From: Planctomycetota bacterium | Lineage (GTDB): Bacteria > Planctomycetota > JAJSAM01 | Direction of reading: 5' to 3' | DNA length: 6,011 nt | Assembly (NCBI GenBank): GCA_029932425.1 | Contig: JAOZQC010000128.1 | Location: 1 to 6,011 of the forward strand | Part shown: positions 5,905 to 6,011 of the stretch, piece after piece | How positions within the stretch are numbered: the stretch's first letter is position 1 | How the letters are laid out: each line of letters begins with the position of its first letter | Notes under the pieces: generated by a model | Databases searched by the model: none | Told to the model about the DNA's origin: nothing | The model's input: the letters and a program-made list of their open reading frames with translations, nothing else | Translations under genes and position numbers: made by a program

Positions 5905-6011
5905 GTTCTCCCTCCCCGTCCTCCCCCCACCCCGCGGCCGCCCCGCTCCGGCCCGGGCCCGCGTTTCTCATCGGGAGGCCCGGTTCCCGCCGGATCTCGC
6001 CGCCCCCGGCT

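Noticed and set aside
3111..5930. Open frame of 939 codons on the minus strand across the whole phosphorylase gene
   Set aside because: It lies antisense to a protein with every GT35 motif intact. Its translation is a low-complexity run of Gly/Pro/Arg/His/Glu with no recognisable domain, typical of shadow frames in GC-rich DNA.
5905..6011. End of a minus-strand gene entering from the right edge (a TGA stop at 5969-5971 ends 13 Arg/Gly/Ala-rich codons)
   Set aside because: Too short to show coding character, and the other frames are also open. The tail after the phosphorylase is treated as non-coding.

Overview
This is a chromosome-like window from a very GC-rich bacterium (roughly 70% G+C by eye, with GC-ending codons throughout and heavy use of CGG/CGC, CTC, GGG/CCC and GAG). 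The signal peptide with a lipobox on MsrB and the Shine-Dalgarno sites indicate a bacterium. The phylum cannot be fixed from these genes. An uncultured high-GC lineage (acidobacterial, deltaproteobacterial or NC10/Rokubacteria-like) would fit, but that is only a guess. High GC leaves long open frames on both strands, so many large apparent ORFs are shadows. Five genes stand up to inspection.

Layout. (1) 50-1267, minus: a secreted alpha/beta hydrolase with an extra C-terminal beta-rich domain. (2) 1268-1511: a 244-bp non-coding gap holding a probable extended -10 promoter for the hydrolase and a two-unit direct repeat of about 58 and 66 bp that no gene explains. (3) 1512-1796, plus: a small single-pass membrane protein of unknown function with a strong ribosome binding site. 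(4) 1833-2735 and 2732-3220, both minus: a homocysteine S-methyltransferase-family protein and a lipoprotein methionine-(R)-sulfoxide reductase (MsrB). They overlap by ATGA and form a coupled two-gene unit, msrB first. (5) 3221-3287: a 67-bp divergent intergenic region with two short perfect palindromes against the next gene's start. (6) 3288-5864, plus: a full-length GT35 alpha-glucan phosphorylase. (7) 5865-6011: no convincing gene; a hairpin lies just past the phosphorylase stop.

How they work together. The MsrB/homocysteine methyltransferase pair is the only clear functional linkage: one enzyme repairs oxidised methionine and the other makes methionine from homocysteine. The phosphorylase releases glucose-1-phosphate from storage glucan and has no other glycogen genes beside it here. 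The hydrolase and small membrane protein look like independent accessory genes. I see no mobile element, CRISPR array, rRNA or tRNA and no obvious new multi-gene system. The most unexplained signals are the intergenic repeat at 1334-1459 and the possible dual start of MsrB.
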